DNA from: Stemphylium vesicarium
Taxonomy: Eukaryota; Ascomycota; Dothideomycetes; Pleosporales; Pleosporaceae
NCBI GenBank assembly: GCA_004380135.1
Contig: QXCR01000111.1
Location: forward strand, 1-64,000
Direction of reading: 5' to 3'
DNA length: 64,000 nucleotides
In this document: piece by piece, positions 63,184 through 64,000 of the stretch
Layout of the letters: each line of letters begins with the position of its first letter
Numbering within the stretch: position 1 is the stretch's first letter
Position numbers and translations under genes: made by a program
Notes under the pieces: model-generated
Databases searched by the model: none
What the model was told of the DNA's origin: nothing
The model's input: the letters and a program-made list of their open reading frames with translations, nothing else

Positions 63184-64000
63184 CATACTCCCATTGACTA
63201 CGAGGCTTTCGTTGCACTACGTCACAGAGGGGGATTGCACGATCACGCCACGCCGACTTGCTAGATCCGGTTAGAGATGAGAACATGCTGGTTACGGCGG
63301 CTTTATTGCGCGGTTCTGGGTTTTGATCTATCGCAATCGCACTCCTCTACGGACGCGACACAATACTATTTCTGAGAAGCACAATGAGAAGATCGGTGTA
63401 TCGAAGCAAACTGCGACTTTCGGAATATGGACGAGACCAAAGACGCAAGGCACAGCCTTACCAGACGATCAACCTCTCGGTCGTCTCAAGCGGTGTGCAC
63501 AACGATCGTAGCGTAAGAAGGCGCAGAGAAGCCAGAGTAGTGAATGCGGACGCCTCTAAATGGACAGTTTAGTTTCCTTGTCGCGGTCTCGTCGCAGGCC
63601 AGCCGCCGGTGTGGCGATGAACTTTCTCGCTATCGGTGCCGTTATCCGGCTTTGGCATAAAATGTACCAGATTGGTGCTGATCCTACAATGAATCTTTTA
63701 ATCTGCCGACTCCCTGTTAATCATAACCATGCCCAACTGCGCCACAGTCATTCGTGCTGCAACTACCCGACGCGTTGGTGATGGCGTGCATCGGTACTCG
63801 GCCCATGCAGCCCCGCGGCAGGGATTAAAAAGCCTCGCCCAACAGATCCGGCACAGTGTCACCCTGCATACCAGTAAGTGCGGCGAGCCGGCTCTGAAAG
63901 GCACGCTGCGAAACGCGAACACACCCCGAATTTCCTGCCTCACGTGTGCCAGGGACGGAAGGCACCTCTAGGGGCTGAGGTGTGCTTAGCATCAATGAGG
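63184..64000. other. No gene supported
   Basis: Overlapping short frames on both strands, none with a recognisable domain. No window repeat family is present. Confidence 0.4.

Noticed and set aside
1..64000. CRISPR arrays, phage or bacterial operons
   Set aside because: Repeats are dispersed inverted-repeat transposons, not regularly spaced; genes carry spliceosomal introns, so the DNA is eukaryotic.
1..64000. tRNA or rRNA genes
   Set aside because: No tRNA-like A/B boxes in a cloverleaf context and no rRNA segments were seen; GGTTCAAATCC at about 25646 is inside the SnoaL-like gene.

Overview
The window looks like a transposon-rich stretch of a filamentous ascomycete (Pezizomycotina) genome. 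The genes carry short GT-AG introns (about 48-95 nt), often with a CTAAC/CTGAC-like branch site. The gene families (partially reducing polyketide synthase, F-box proteins, CAP59-type mannosyltransferase, secreted SnoaL-like protein, DUF3455 protein, class 3 lipase, B-type and Pho80-type cyclins) and the mobile elements (Tad/I-like LINE, pogo/Fot, hAT, solo LTRs) fit that group. A finer placement, for example Dothideomycetes, cannot be proved from sequence alone.

Layout. 1-2.2 kb: the 5' part of a minus-strand LINE running off the left edge. 2.6-5.0 kb: a complete pogo-family DNA transposon with perfect terminal inverted repeats (TIRs) and an intact 628-aa DDD transposase. 5.1-5.8 kb: a MITE and a solo LTR that itself contains a 124-bp LTR. 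5.8-7.1 kb: a B-type cyclin. 7.4-8.2 kb: two short palindromic MITEs and a solo LTR. 8.3-8.9 kb: a hypothetical acidic protein. 9.2-11.3 kb: almost only MITEs, several nested in one another. 11.5-16.7 kb: an intact 1743-aa 6-methylsalicylic-acid-synthase-type polyketide synthase. 16.8-21.8 kb: two broken hAT transposons. 22.8-25.0 kb: repeat arms and a decayed pogo transposase. 25.1-25.8 kb: a secreted SnoaL-like protein. 26.0-26.8 kb: three MITEs. 26.9-28.4 kb: an F-box protein. 31-36.5 kb: four genes, one nucleoside-hydrolase-like and three unknown. 38.0-39.4 kb: a three-exon CAP59-like glycosyltransferase. 39.6-41.9 kb: MITEs, including hAT-type ones with 8-bp target duplications. 42.0-42.9 kb: a lipase. 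43.6-44.4 kb: a DUF3455 protein. 44.5-47.2 kb: MITEs, a three-repeat WD40 protein and a solo LTR. 49.3-50.9 kb: more repeats. 51.1-52.3 kb: a stand-alone thioester-reductase-like protein. 54-59.8 kb: an F-box-like protein, a decayed FAD-linked oxidoreductase, a small secreted protein and two small hypothetical genes. 60.6-61.9 kb: a chain of MITEs. 62.5-63.2 kb: a PCL-type cyclin.

The main story is mobile DNA. At least seven repeat families can be reconstructed inside this one window: pogo and its deletion derivative, three other TA-flanked MITE families, 146-bp palindromes, hAT MITEs and three solo-LTR families. Several insertions can be proved because an uninterrupted copy of the same target repeat lies elsewhere in the window. 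All eight solo LTRs have perfect 5-bp target duplications. The genes show no clear pathway clustering; the polyketide synthase stands alone between a MITE block and hAT debris.
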